Shown piece after piece: positions 27,201 through 35,420 of a DNA stretch of 64,000 bases. The DNA comes from Ruegeria haliotis (lineage in GTDB: Bacteria; Pseudomonadota; Alphaproteobacteria; Rhodobacterales; Rhodobacteraceae), in NCBI RefSeq assembly GCF_013377785.1, contig NZ_JABXWT010000001.1, positions 1-64,000 of the forward strand. Reading direction: 5' to 3'. The position numbers and the translations under genes are program-made. Positions within the stretch are counted from its first letter, which is position 1; the number at the start of each line of letters is the position of its first letter. The notes beneath the pieces were generated by a model that was given only the letters and a program-made list of their open reading frames with translations, ran no database searches and had not been told where the DNA came from.

Positions 27201-27544
27201 CACAGCGATTGTTGGCCGAAGCGCGCGTGCATCGTGACCTGACGAATGAAGGTTGGGCAGAAGTCGAAACAGAACGCGTCTACGCCCTCACCCTTTCAGT
27301 TGACGCGCCCGCCGAGGCAGAGTTCCAGTTGGCTCTGGAAGCCGCGCGTCGACAACACGCAAAGATGTTCGAACTGCGAACAGCCGTGGATTACTTAAGA
27401 CAATGCGAGAAATTCGGACACACGCCCGCAACTGTCTTCGATCTGAAACCCATATTAGAGACAGTGACTGGTGAGACACGCCCTAACGAATTTAGCGATG
27501 CCTATGATCTATTGAATGAAGGATTTGGACCCGTCCCGGTTTGA
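24215..27544 (+). CDS. SAM-domain class III nucleotidyl cyclase with ATPase and TPR region
   Basis: This is a 1109-residue cytoplasmic protein. A SAM domain lies at about 1-58 (IAIWLEKHGLSKYVDAFAEH). A class III adenylate/guanylate cyclase domain spans about 78-255, with metal Asp87 (MFIDLVGS) and Asp131 (YYGDGIMVFFG). An AAA/NB-ARC-like ATPase follows with P-loop GEAGIGKS (303-310) and Walker B PVLLLFEDAHWIDP. About 400 residues of TPR-like helices complete it (from about 690). Such proteins are thought to couple ligand or protein binding by the TPR part to cyclic nucleotide synthesis. No ribosome site is obvious. It stands alone, flanked by non-coding stretches. Confidence 0.88.
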   Translation: MSEIAIWLEKHGLSKYVDAFAEHEIELGDLAELNDEDLITIGLPLGPRRRFIKAIREETRDGSGPQNTWLGPSIVAERRQLTVMFIDLVGSTEISQRVDPEDLAEVLRLFKETCAASVAAFDGHIASYYGDGIMVFFGFPHAHEDDPERAIRAGLRIIREIPEIRTHAQLNVRIGIATGLVVVGDLRGEKMFEDGTAMGETPNLAARLQAMADPGTLIVAPTTHQLAGDAFEFILRGAFKLKGFAKEVEAWQVTGTRQTVSRFMAADGVVLNPLVGRTLEYRTLHDKWTLATSGQGQVTLVSGEAGIGKSRLIEELRLKITEVSHKQIRYQCSPYHDASAFYPVIRQFEAAADLRPDDTSDVKLNKIGAVLEEESYDTLKLAAALLSVPFEGQLGPIDLTPQQVMDQTLDMLVRYLIAEARKKPVLLLFEDAHWIDPTTKTLLDRIIDRIRDVPVLVVLTFRPEFDPGWTLQSNLTNVGLRQLDFQQVKKIVKEIAKGKTVPNEVYELIAARSNGVPLYVEEVTKDLLESGFLTERADAFILDGAALAPLVPSTLQDALMARLDRLSSAKEIAQIGAVIGPRFSYPLIARVSRFGEKALRVGLDLLVEAGIVTISDADPLETFSYRHALIRDTAYNSLLKSERRTLHARVAQALEHKTSDIGDTGPEILAHHYTMAGMGKEAIDYRYLAGERAVKRSANIEAATQLSKAIEQLHDQEQGIERDRKEIEIQVLRAGVLRSTAGIAADETGSVYARIRDLCERVDENGHLFPVLNGLYSYHLVRAEYNLARGVAGQLLKLAKRSDETHHRMVAHRAMGAVLLHIGQLDLAYEHLEQALKLYNPDDHGHLAYIYGSDHAAITSCFLSMAVWMRGEPDRALEIQKQAVAAAQELKHAHSVAQSLTYLCMLHLLRREPEEVRAVVDQLEDLSTKHSFVFMSLTATLWRSWVQAYVAPGPETILALRNSSEAWWASGAGNYKPFFLTLIAELTLKTGDNEGAQRLLAEARVHRDLTNEGWAEVETERVYALTLSVDAPAEAEFQLALEAARRQHAKMFELRTAVDYLRQCEKFGHTPATVFDLKPILETVTGETRPNEFSDAYDLLNEGFGPVPV

Positions 27545-27835
27545 TGCTGTTGAATTGATGGCATTTGTTGCGCAACTGAGATGAGCTATGGGGGCAAAAC
27601 AAGCGGGCGGTTTCGGCAATGATAGGGTGCGTCTTGCGCGAACGATCTGGTTGACGTGCAATCAGGTGACAGAGTTAAAACGGAAAACTGTCAGATCACA
27701 TCTGAACCACTACAATTTGTCTCAGTGAGCTGTCCCGAACAGGACCAGCAAAGTATCGCAGTTTTCCAGGCAGCAATGGGTGTTCAACCACGCTTGGCCT
27801 GCCAGTGGGAACTTCTGAAACACTGATCTTTCTGT

Positions 27836-28966
27836 TCAGTTGATTTGATAGAAAAACGACAGCTTTCGGCTCACGCCACCCGGCGGACGCGGGAAGGGGG
27901 ACGCGGTTCGGACCTGTTCCTTGGCCGCCCGGTCCACGTCTGCCGAACCCGAGCTTTCTATGACGTCGACCCAGGCCAGTGTCCCGTCGGGGTTGATTTC
28001 AAAGAACACTCTGGCGAACCCTCGCGCTGCGACATAGACAATCGGTGCGCGATTGAGATGAACCAGAACCTCACCCGCATAGTTTGTCGTGTCCGAGTTT
28101 CCAGGCCCGCGCCCACCAGACTGATTTCTGCCACTGCTGCGTTTAAAAGCATCGACACCTTCACGTCGGTAAACGGTCAGTGGTGAATCGATAAGTTGCT
28201 CGGGATAGCGTAGATTTTCGAAATTTCTTGAACCGTTGACGGCCCCCTTCGGTTCTGGTGAGGGCGGGCGATCCGGTAGGCGTGGGCGTATCGATGCAGT
28301 CACCGCCTGTTCAGAGGTGCCGGTTTCATCATCGGTTACCGCGCTGTCGGTATCTTCAGGTACAGGCTCGACAGGTGTATCGGGAATTTCGGGCTCAATC
28401 GCCTCACGCTCTAGCGGGACAACAGGGACCGCCGTAGGGGCAGGTGAGGGCAATGCGGCAAGCTGTTCCGTTTCGGGAGTGACAGGCGCTGTGCTGGCGT
28501 CAGGCGACCCTAGCGGCGTTTCTGCAACGGTGTCGGGCTCGACCGGTGGCGTGGCGGTTGTATCATCGCTTGCCGCTTCCTCGCCTTCAGACTGATCCAC
28601 AGCCTCGGTCACCTCTGGTTTGGGCGCCTCCGGCTGCACGACCGTGGAGGCGCCGGTATCGGGTGCGTAAACCTGTTTCGGATCGGGCGACGCTACCAGC
28701 GCCTCGCTGACCGGAACCTCTGCGGGCTCGGGCTCCGGTTGTGCCTCGACCGGGGGTTCGGGAACTTCTGCGGGCTCTGGTTGAAGGGGTTCGGCTGCGG
28801 CTTCGGCGAAATCTTCGAAGGCGTTGCCCAGTTCGACGGAATCCGGTGTGCTGCCCGCAACGGGCTGCTCGACCAAATTAGGTGAGGTAAAGCTAAGGCC
28901 GAAGAGATGCGCCAGCAGCGATAGCAAGATGGCTGCAATCGCGACGAAAGCAGATCCGCGGATCAT
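27836..28966 (-). CDS. TonB-family energy transducer
   Basis: This is a 376-residue protein with one N-terminal transmembrane helix (about 5-22). A long Pro/Glu/Ala/Val-rich spacer (about 40-250, with PEPAEVPEPPVEAQPEPEPA) spans the periplasm. A C-terminal TonB domain follows (about 290-375; ARVFFEINPDGTLAWVDVIE, ending PPGGVSRKLSFFYQIN). It is the last gene of the exbB-exbD-exbD-tonB operon and overlaps the preceding exbD by 4 bases. No TonB-dependent receptor lies in the window. Bases 27545-27835 hold no feature I can support. Confidence 0.85.
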   Translation of the reverse strand: MIRGSAFVAIAAILLSLLAHLFGLSFTSPNLVEQPVAGSTPDSVELGNAFEDFAEAAAEPLQPEPAEVPEPPVEAQPEPEPAEVPVSEALVASPDPKQVYAPDTGASTVVQPEAPKPEVTEAVDQSEGEEAASDDTTATPPVEPDTVAETPLGSPDASTAPVTPETEQLAALPSPAPTAVPVVPLEREAIEPEIPDTPVEPVPEDTDSAVTDDETGTSEQAVTASIRPRLPDRPPSPEPKGAVNGSRNFENLRYPEQLIDSPLTVYRREGVDAFKRSSGRNQSGGRGPGNSDTTNYAGEVLVHLNRAPIVYVAARGFARVFFEINPDGTLAWVDVIESSGSADVDRAAKEQVRTASPFPRPPGGVSRKLSFFYQIN

Positions 28967-29340
28967 TCGAGGGCCTGCTCGGTCACGAGAAAAACCGAAG
29001 ATGCGCCCAGCCGACGCAGAGCGCCGGTAACCTCGATCAGGCGCGGGCCCGAGGCGTTTCGGTCGGGGACGATTCGGACCGGACCGGCGTCACGGCTGGC
29101 CATGTAGGTTTCCGGATCGATCGACGCGCCCCGAAAACTCAGTGTCCCATCTTTGTGCAGCACCAGTGCGTCCGGCGGTTCACGCCCCTCAAGCTCGGCT
29201 GTGTCCACAAGCTCCAGATCAGGGTCCAGTGGCGGGGCCACCGTGCCTGCGATCAGGAAAAAGATCAGCATCAGAAAGACGACGTTGATCAGCGGAATGG
29301 TCGAGTCGCGCTTGCGGCGTGGGCGAACGTAGCGGATCAT
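28963..29340 (-). CDS. ExbD/TolR-family protein, second copy
   Basis: This is a 125-residue protein with a basic N-terminus, one transmembrane helix (about 15-37: TIPLINVVFLMLIFFLIAGT) and a periplasmic C-terminal domain. The helix has Asn where ExbD usually has the proton-carrying Asp (PLINVVFLMLIFF against PLIDVIFLLLLFF in the neighbouring copy). This copy may therefore not conduct protons itself. It overlaps both neighbours by 4 bases. Confidence 0.85.
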   Translation of the reverse strand: MIRYVRPRRKRDSTIPLINVVFLMLIFFLIAGTVAPPLDPDLELVDTAELEGREPPDALVLHKDGTLSFRGASIDPETYMASRDAGPVRIVPDRNASGPRLIEVTGALRRLGASSVFLVTEQALE

Positions 29341-29702
29341 TCCAGCACCGTGACCGTCAAGCCATCCCGACCGCGCAGGCGCACCAGAAGATCCACAAGG
29401 CGCTGTGACGAGGTGTCGGCATCAAGGCTGACCAGAACCTGACCGGTTTCGACCTGCGTGGTCAATTCATCCAGCGTTACCGGCGTTCCGTTCAGAACCA
29501 GCCGCTCGGCGCCAAGTTGCACAAAGACCCGCTCAGCTGGCGCGCCTGTTGCGTCTGCACCGGCTGTTGCATTGCTCAACTCAATCTCGCCGAAGGTGGA
29601 AAAGGTCGAGGTCAGCATGAAGAACAGCAAAAGCAGGAAAATGACGTCGATGAGTGGCGTCATCGACATCGGCCGCCTGACGAAGGGCGCCGTGTTACGC
29701 AT
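29337..29702 (-). CDS. exbD: ExbD/TolR-family protein, first copy
   Basis: This is a 121-residue protein with one transmembrane helix, TPLIDVIFLLLLFFMLTST (about 15-33), that keeps the conserved Asp of the proton channel. A periplasmic domain follows. It overlaps the ExbB gene by 8 bases and the second ExbD gene by 4. With ExbB it should form the proton-driven motor for the TonB protein. Confidence 0.88.
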   Translation of the reverse strand: MRNTAPFVRRPMSMTPLIDVIFLLLLFFMLTSTFSTFGEIELSNATAGADATGAPAERVFVQLGAERLVLNGTPVTLDELTTQVETGQVLVSLDADTSSQRLVDLLVRLRGRDGLTVTVLE

Positions 29703-30351
29703 GCTCAGGCGCGGTCGCTGGACCCGCCACTGTCGGAGCCGGTTGGCCCGGTATCAGAACAGTCCGCAACGCCTTGTCCGCAAAAACACGCTCGCGGGCG
29801 GTGCGGCTCTCGAACCAGGACAGAACCATCGAGGTTGGCATTGCGACGGCAAGACCAGTCGCTGTGGTCACCAGCGCAACCCAGATTCCGCCCGCCAAAA
29901 GCGACGGATCGACCGAAGCGCCTGCTGTCTGCAAGCTCTGAAATGCGTTAATCATCCCCAGCACGGTGCCGAAAAGCCCCAGCAAAGGTGCGATTTGCGC
30001 GACGGTGTCGAGAAGTCGGAAACCACGCTCGAGCCCGGCAAGCGCCAGCCCGGCCTCGGCATCCAGGCGGTCATCGATGCCGGGCACGTCCCGCGCGTCC
30101 ATTGCCGCGCTGACGATGGGGGCGAGGTAGCTGTGGCTTTTGGCCAGACGTGCACGGGCGGCGGTGCGATCCCCTGCGTCCCAGGCTGTCAAAGCCTCAG
30201 ACAGGATCCGGTGCCGCCCAACGCCGCAGGCTGCGAATTGCCAAAGCTTGTAAAGCGTGACTGCCAGCGTCAGTACAGACATCACGATCAGGATTGCGAC
30301 CACCGGCCCACCGAGGGCGAGGATCTCACGGAGTGCGGCAAGAGCGTTCAT
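29695..30351 (-). CDS. exbB: MotA/TolQ/ExbB-family proton channel protein
   Basis: This is a 218-residue membrane protein with three helices (about 15-35, 115-140 and 150-175). It carries the conserved region IAPLLGLFGTVLGMINAFQS, then GGIWVALVTTATGLAVAMPT. It is the stator partner of the two ExbD proteins. Its start overlaps the stop of the upstream gene by 4 bases. Confidence 0.9.
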   Translation of the reverse strand: MNALAALREILALGGPVVAILIVMSVLTLAVTLYKLWQFAACGVGRHRILSEALTAWDAGDRTAARARLAKSHSYLAPIVSAAMDARDVPGIDDRLDAEAGLALAGLERGFRLLDTVAQIAPLLGLFGTVLGMINAFQSLQTAGASVDPSLLAGGIWVALVTTATGLAVAMPTSMVLSWFESRTARERVFADKALRTVLIPGQPAPTVAGPATAPEHA

Positions 30352-30779
30352 CCCAAAAGCTCCATATCTACACGGCTGCTCAGCGACAGTGCTTCGCGAC
30401 AGATTTCGCTTTCAGACCCGTTAACAACGCACGAACTTGCGCCGTTAATTAGCGCTTGTCCCACAGTGTCGCAGCTCATCCCTGGCAGAATAAACTGGCG
30501 CACGCGGGGCCGGTCTGTCGGGAGCTCGCGAAAGTTGAAGAGCGACAAGCTGACAACAGTGCCCGTTGCATCGAAAATTACGGTCTCGAACACGGCCTTG
30601 TCGATTGCTGTGCCAGTCTGATTCCTCGCCACGAAAGTTAATCGGCACGCGCCATCAACGTCCTGAACCGTATTGAGTTCCAGAAAAAGACCTGCGGGGT
30701 CATCCGCGGCAGACTGTGCCATCACGACGGGCGTGAAAGTGCTGGCGAAGACTGCCGCAAAAGCGAGGCGACGAAACAT
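30348..30779 (-). CDS. Exported protein of unknown function heading the Exb/TonB operon
   Basis: This is a 143-residue protein with a signal peptide (MFRRLAFAAVFASTFTPVVM, cleavage near AQS). The mature part is a small beta-rich domain with four cysteines at roughly 45, 103, 116 and 127, likely two disulfides. I do not recognise a family with confidence. It is the first gene of a five-gene overlapping operon with exbB, two exbD and tonB, so a periplasmic role with that motor is likely. Confidence 0.7.
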   Translation of the reverse strand: MFRRLAFAAVFASTFTPVVMAQSAADDPAGLFLELNTVQDVDGACRLTFVARNQTGTAIDKAVFETVIFDATGTVVSLSLFNFRELPTDRPRVRQFILPGMSCDTVGQALINGASSCVVNGSESEICREALSLSSRVDMELLG

Positions 30780-31055
30780 CATTGACGGGCTCCCAATTGC
30801 TTACGCTGAATTTGAAGGCCTGCGATGCTCCGCTGGCGCTACGTCCCTCATATCCGAGACGACCGGAACGTGGAAGGGTGGCTGAGGGCATTGTGATTTG
30901 TGCGAAGTCTGAGTTTGCCAAAGTGGTTATCAGATTGCACGAAGCCTGATCCAGGGCGTGGGCTTTGAGGCGCACCCGACCCGGAAAACCGCCACTGTCT
31001 ACGCAGAGTGGTCCGTGAAAATTTTTATTACAGCTATGTACTCGGGCAGGCTGGA

Positions 31056-32090
31056 TCAGCCGTAAAGGGCCCGCGCTTCTGCAAAAGACAGCAGCCGTTT
31101 GCCCTGTTCGTCCCATAGGTGCAGCCTTGCATTGGCAAAGCTCTCCCGAATGGTCATCTGGTTGCTGTCTGCCAGCTCAGTGTGATCCCGGAGCACTTCC
31201 GTCAGGCGGTAAAAGGGGATGCGGCTGTACAGGTGATGCACATGATGGATGCCGATATTGGCGCTGAACCATTGCAGCACAGCCGGTAGTTTATAGTACG
31301 AGCTGCCATGGAGCGCGGCCTCGTGCAACTGCCAGTCCTCATCGGAATTCCAATGCGTGTCTTCAAACTGATGTTGAACGTAGAACAGCCAAACTCCGGC
31401 TGTTGCAGCGATGAGTGTCGAGGGCAGGAAAATCAGCAAAACCGGCATCAATCCGCCGAAATAGCATATCGCAAAGAGCACGAAGAAAATGGCGGCGTTG
31501 GTTCCCATCGCGCTGATCCAAAACCTGAGGTTGCCTGTCAGGCCAAGTGGAAGGCGGTTCTGAAAGAGAAACAGATAGCCGGGACCGAACCCGAACAAGG
31601 TGAGCGGGTGACGATACAACCGATACCGAAGGCGGTTGACAGGTGTCAGCGCATTGTATTCGGCCACTGTCAGGGTGTGGATATCACCCATCCCTCGTTT
31701 GTCGAGATTGCCCGCCGAATTGTGATGCGTGGAATGGGTGCGCCGCCAGACGTCATAGGGTGTCAGTGTGACCACTCCGATCGCCCGCCCGACCCAGTCG
31801 CTGAGCGCCCGGTTCTTGAAGAATGCCCCGTGGCCGCAATCATGCTGGATGGCAAACAGACGCAACAGGAAGGCGGCATTCAAAACCGAGATTGCCAGCG
31901 CCAACCAGTAGCTGACAGACAGCGACGCCCACGCCAAACCCCAAAGCAACAGGAAGGGGGCAACACTGACCCCAAGCTCGAAGGCGCTCCTTAGCTGGTT
32001 TGGTTCGCGATATTTGGAAAGTATCGTTACCCATTCACGAGCTGTGGTCACTTCGAGTTTGTCCCGAAAAGAAGGGGAGGGTTCGGTCAT
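31056..32090 (-). CDS. Membrane fatty acid desaturase
   Basis: This is a 344-residue protein with several hydrophobic segments and the three His boxes of acyl-lipid desaturases: HDCGH (83-87), HSTHH (119-123) and HHVHH (about 276-280, in NIGIHHVHHLYSR). These bind the di-iron centre. It resembles delta-12/omega-type bacterial desaturases, and the regiospecificity cannot be told. It is a single gene; bases 30783-31055 downstream hold no supported gene. Membrane unsaturation is the likely role. Confidence 0.88.
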   Translation of the reverse strand: MTEPSPSFRDKLEVTTAREWVTILSKYREPNQLRSAFELGVSVAPFLLLWGLAWASLSVSYWLALAISVLNAAFLLRLFAIQHDCGHGAFFKNRALSDWVGRAIGVVTLTPYDVWRRTHSTHHNSAGNLDKRGMGDIHTLTVAEYNALTPVNRLRYRLYRHPLTLFGFGPGYLFLFQNRLPLGLTGNLRFWISAMGTNAAIFFVLFAICYFGGLMPVLLIFLPSTLIAATAGVWLFYVQHQFEDTHWNSDEDWQLHEAALHGSSYYKLPAVLQWFSANIGIHHVHHLYSRIPFYRLTEVLRDHTELADSNQMTIRESFANARLHLWDEQGKRLLSFAEARALYG

Positions 32091-32771
32091 GCGCCTGCCA
32101 TGTGTTTTGTTTATGTGAGACCGGATAGACTACTAAACCGGCATAGCAAGCGAATTTTGATGCTGGTTTGACAATTCCATCGCGTTGGTCGTTGGCGCCA
32201 CAGCATGAAAATCAAATATTTGCATTGGTCTTGGGTGGAATTTTATCTCGCTGCGCGGACTGAAGGCCCGCGTTGGATGGTTGGAACTTGGCGTCAATCC
32301 AATCATGGCGTTCCTGGACGACAGCGGTGACCGCAACACTTCGGTGCAGGTCTCAACGGTCCGTACAGCGCGGGGCGCTGACTGGCGGAGCTGGCCCGGA
32401 TTGCGCAGATTGCCCCAAAAAACTGCGGTTTGGCAATGGCTTGGCTCGTTGATCGCAGGGTTCCCACGCCCTCATCAAATTGGATGTGTCGATGAAGACC
32501 ATTGTGGACACGAACAAAAGGCTCCGGACGCTTTGTCCTGATGCCGATGCTGGTTCGGAGGCAAAGCCACCCAACCGTTCTCGTTTGGTCGCCGTTCAAT
32601 AGTTAATGCCGCCAGTTCCAGATTAGGCTATGTTCGGGCGATATTGGCCGTGCCCCAATTGCATCGGGTAAACACAAAAGTGAACACTGAGATTTTCCAA
32701 TCAGCGGCCGCGAGCCACGTGAGCTTGCGGTTATGCAGAGCTTCAATCCGCAGGAGATGGACGTAGAGATT
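32091..32771. other. Gene-poor stretch
   Basis: I see no gene here that I can support. The open frames on both strands are short and have an Arg/Ser/Pro-biased composition. It may contain decayed sequence, as the next gene is itself a relic. Confidence 0.5.
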
Positions 32772-32812
32772 GGCCCGACCTGCATATTCGGTTGCAGAAC
32801 TGAGGTCGGGCC
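32772..32812. terminator. Hairpin downstream of the ridA relic
   Basis: GGCCCGACCT (32772-32781) and AGGTCGGGCC (32803-32812) form a perfect 10-base stem. It stands 12 bases beyond the stop of the ridA relic. There is no strong T-run on the minus strand, but position and strength fit a transcript end. Confidence 0.55.
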
Positions 32813-32824
32813 GTTATCGGCGTT

Positions 32825-33064
32825 TTATTTTTCAGCGGCGGTCACAATGATTTCGACCTTCAGGGCCTCGCGCGCCAGTTTTGCCTCGCCGCAGGCGCGG
32901 GCAGGGGCGTGACCCTCGGGCGCCCAGGTGTCCCAGATGGCGTTCATTTCGGCAAAATCCTTCATGTCCGCCAACCAGATAATGGCTTGCAGTATATGGT
33001 TTTTGTCCGACCCAGCCTGCTCTGGCAACGCCTCGATCCGAGATAGGCAGTCGCGGGGCCACAA
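32825..33064 (-). pseudogene. RidA-family protein, 5'-truncated
   Basis: The frame encodes 79 residues that match the C-terminal two thirds of RidA-type enamine/imine deaminases: [39 protein letters not shown] and [20 protein letters not shown]. The conserved Arg of PPAR is present. A stop lies 11 codons before the TTG start, and the N-terminal 40 residues are missing. No second frame carrying them was found. RidA proteins destroy reactive imines such as those made by PLP enzymes. The relic lies beside bhcR, and the BHA cycle makes iminosuccinate. Confidence 0.7.
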
Positions 33065-33191
33065 CCATTTTATGAAGGCTGTTCAGGCTTGGTGAAAGCG
33101 CACTGAAGATGCCCGCCGCAGTGCGAGACGGCGTCTTCATCGGATTGCCACCTCAATGCAGATGACCTCGGGCCCGCACCTCCTGGCGCAG

Positions 33192-34037
33192 TTACCGAGG
33201 GTGACCGCCCACTGCCAAAGTGATCTCGCGCGCGGCGGCGGCGACCAATTCGCCAAAACGCTGGGTCGCCGACCCGCGAAACCTTGCTGTGGGTCCCGAC
33301 ACCGAAACACCCGCGCAAGGTTCGTTTTGCTCGTTGTAGATTGCGGCACCGATGCAAGACATGCCGTAGTATCTTTCTTCTTCATCAAAAGACCATCCGC
33401 GGTGACGAATTGTCTCAAGATCCGACAACAACGAGTCTGTGTTTGCATGAGTGCGTTCAGTGAAGGATTCAAACGCTGTTGCAGACAGGATTTTCTCCAG
33501 TGCTTTAGGCTGCATTGCCGCCAGCAGGGCTTTGCCGGTGCCCGACGCGTACATTGGCGTCCGGGAACCTGCGGGGAAAAACGCCCGTATCGGGTTTCCG
33601 GTTTCAATCTGGCTGACAAATACGACGTCGCACTTATTTGGCGTGGCCATATTGGCGGTTTCACCGGTGTCCTGCATCAGTTTGCGCATGATCGGGCGAC
33701 CGATTTCAACGACGCTATTGCGCTTCAGGTAGGATGCACCTGTGCGATATGCCTCGATCCCGATCATCCATTCCTGCCGGTCTTCATCAAAGCTCACGTA
33801 GCCCCGATTTGACAGGGTGGTCAGGATCCTGTGCGTTGTGGCGGTCGGCACACCTGTTTCACGGCTGAGGTCACTGAGCGTACAGGCTTCGAGTTTGGCC
33901 ACGGTGCTCAGGGTGCCGAGCGCGCGATCCAGGGATTGCAGCATCCCGGCAGAGCTTTCCTTGAACTGGGATTTGGGCCTGCCGCGCGCCCGTTTTTGAT
34001 TCTCCAAACCCGAATTCTCCTTATGATCTGAGCGCAA
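33192..34037 (-). CDS. bhcR: IclR-family regulator of the beta-hydroxyaspartate cycle
   Basis: This is a 281-residue protein. An N-terminal winged helix (about 35-90; TLSDLSRETGVPTATTHRIL) precedes the IclR effector domain (about 100-270). It is divergent from bhcABCD across 181 bases, the layout known from Paracoccus denitrificans, where BhcR controls bhcABCD and responds to glyoxylate. The same role is inferred here. An Arg/Lys-rich N-terminal tail (QKRARGRPKSQFK) precedes the DNA-binding domain. Confidence 0.88.
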   Translation of the reverse strand: MRSDHKENSGLENQKRARGRPKSQFKESSAGMLQSLDRALGTLSTVAKLEACTLSDLSRETGVPTATTHRILTTLSNRGYVSFDEDRQEWMIGIEAYRTGASYLKRNSVVEIGRPIMRKLMQDTGETANMATPNKCDVVFVSQIETGNPIRAFFPAGSRTPMYASGTGKALLAAMQPKALEKILSATAFESFTERTHANTDSLLSDLETIRHRGWSFDEEERYYGMSCIGAAIYNEQNEPCAGVSVSGPTARFRGSATQRFGELVAAAAREITLAVGGHPR

Positions 34038-34058
34038 TTCCAGAACGCTGCAATCTAG

Positions 34059-34163
34059 TTTTTCATTTTTGAAAAAATGTGCGCCAAAAATGAAAAATTC
34101 TCACACCTATGATTATTAGGGCGTTACACGTATTTTTCACATACTAAAAAACATTTTCGAAAA
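34059..34163. promoter_or_regulatory. bhcR/bhcA intergenic operator candidates
   Basis: TTTTTCA (34059-34065) and TGAAAAA (34070-34076) form a perfect inverted repeat. A second copy-like half, ATGAAAAATTC, follows 14 bases later, and the palindrome TTTTCGAAAA lies at 34154-34163. The region is very AT-rich. BhcR is expected to bind here; which element it uses is not known from the sequence. Confidence 0.45.
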
Positions 34164-34218
34164 AATTGCAAAATACAGGCGCTGGTACGACAATTTCCTC
34201 AAAGCAGAGGAAGAGACG

Positions 34219-35409
34219 ATGTCCAATCAAAACCCGGTCTTTATCCCAGGCCCAACCAATATTCCTGATCGTTTGCGCCTGGCCATGCAGGTTCAGACCC
34301 AAGACCACCGCGCGCCAGATTTTGTAGAGACCTTTGCGCCCGTGCTGGAAGACACAAAGAAAGTGTTTGCCACGACCTCGGGCAAGATTGTCACCTTTCC
34401 GGCCAGCGGAACTGGCGGTTGGGAAGCGTCAGTTTCAAATACGCTCAGTCCCGGCGATACGGTTCTGGTCGCCCGTTATGGCATGTTCAGCCATCGTTGG
34501 ATCGACCTGTGTCAGCGCCACGGTCTGGATGTGCACATCATTGACTGCCCATGGGGCAGCGGTGCCCCTGCGGACAAATTCGCCGAGGTTCTTGCGGATG
34601 ACCGGGATCACCGGATCAAGGCTGTTCTTGTCACGCACAACGAAACTGCCACAGGCGTTCGATCGGATATCGGCGCGGTGCGCAAGTCGATGGACGCTAG
34701 CAGCCATCCCGCGATGCTGTTCGTGGACTGTGTCAGCTCGTTGGCGTCGATGCCGTTCGAGTTCGACAAATGGGGTGTCGATATCGCCGTTTCGGGTTCA
34801 CAGAAGGGATTCATGCTGGCAACCGGTATGGCCATCCTGTGTGTCAGCCCAAAGGCGCTGGACGCGATGGAGCAGGCCAGGCTACCGCGTACTTTCTTTG
34901 ATTTCCGCGATATGATGGCCGCGAACGCCTCGGGAGGGTTTCCCTACACGCCACCGCTGCAGCTGATCTACGGCATGCGCGAAAGCCTGAAGATGCTGTT
35001 CGAGGAAGGTCTGGACAATGTCTATGCCCGCCATTTCCGCTTAGCCGAGGGGGTGCGTAAAGCCACTGCCGCTTGGGGTTTGAATCTCGTTGCACAATCG
35101 CCGGACCTGTATTCCGACACAGTCAGCGCGATCTATGTGCCCGAAGGGTTCGATAGCAACACGCTGACCGATCACGCCTTTAACACCTATGGGGTCAGCT
35201 TTGGCATCGGTCTGGGCGAAATGAACGGCAAAGCCTTCCGCATTGGCCATCTGGGTAGCCTGACAGACGTCATGGTGCTGTCCGGACTGGCGACAATCGA
35301 GATGTCGATGGCGGATTTGGACTACCCGGTCGAGCTGGGCAGCGGCGTCGCCGCAGCGCAGGAGTATTTCCGAACCAGCTGCGCCAACCCCATGCAATCC
35401 GCGGCCTGA
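34219..35409 (+). CDS. bhcA: Aspartate-glyoxylate aminotransferase
   Basis: This is a 396-residue class V aminotransferase. PLP Lys196 lies in AVSGSQKGFMLATG, with the preceding Asp170 (LFVDCVSSLA) contacting the PLP ring. FIPGPTNIPDRLR and the GTGGWEAS region are typical of the alanine/serine-glyoxylate group. In the BHA cycle it makes glycine from glyoxylate with aspartate as donor and gives oxaloacetate. It is the first gene of bhcABCD. GAGGAAGAG precedes the ATG, and bhcB begins 11 bases after it. Confidence 0.92.
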   Translation: MSNQNPVFIPGPTNIPDRLRLAMQVQTQDHRAPDFVETFAPVLEDTKKVFATTSGKIVTFPASGTGGWEASVSNTLSPGDTVLVARYGMFSHRWIDLCQRHGLDVHIIDCPWGSGAPADKFAEVLADDRDHRIKAVLVTHNETATGVRSDIGAVRKSMDASSHPAMLFVDCVSSLASMPFEFDKWGVDIAVSGSQKGFMLATGMAILCVSPKALDAMEQARLPRTFFDFRDMMAANASGGFPYTPPLQLIYGMRESLKMLFEEGLDNVYARHFRLAEGVRKATAAWGLNLVAQSPDLYSDTVSAIYVPEGFDSNTLTDHAFNTYGVSFGIGLGEMNGKAFRIGHLGSLTDVMVLSGLATIEMSMADLDYPVELGSGVAAAQEYFRTSCANPMQSAA

Positions 35410-35420
35410 GGAGGTTTGGA

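Noticed and set aside
32281..32599. Open frames on both strands in the gap after the desaturase
   Set aside because: They are short, with no ribosome site, and have Arg/Ser/Pro-biased composition and no recognisable motif.
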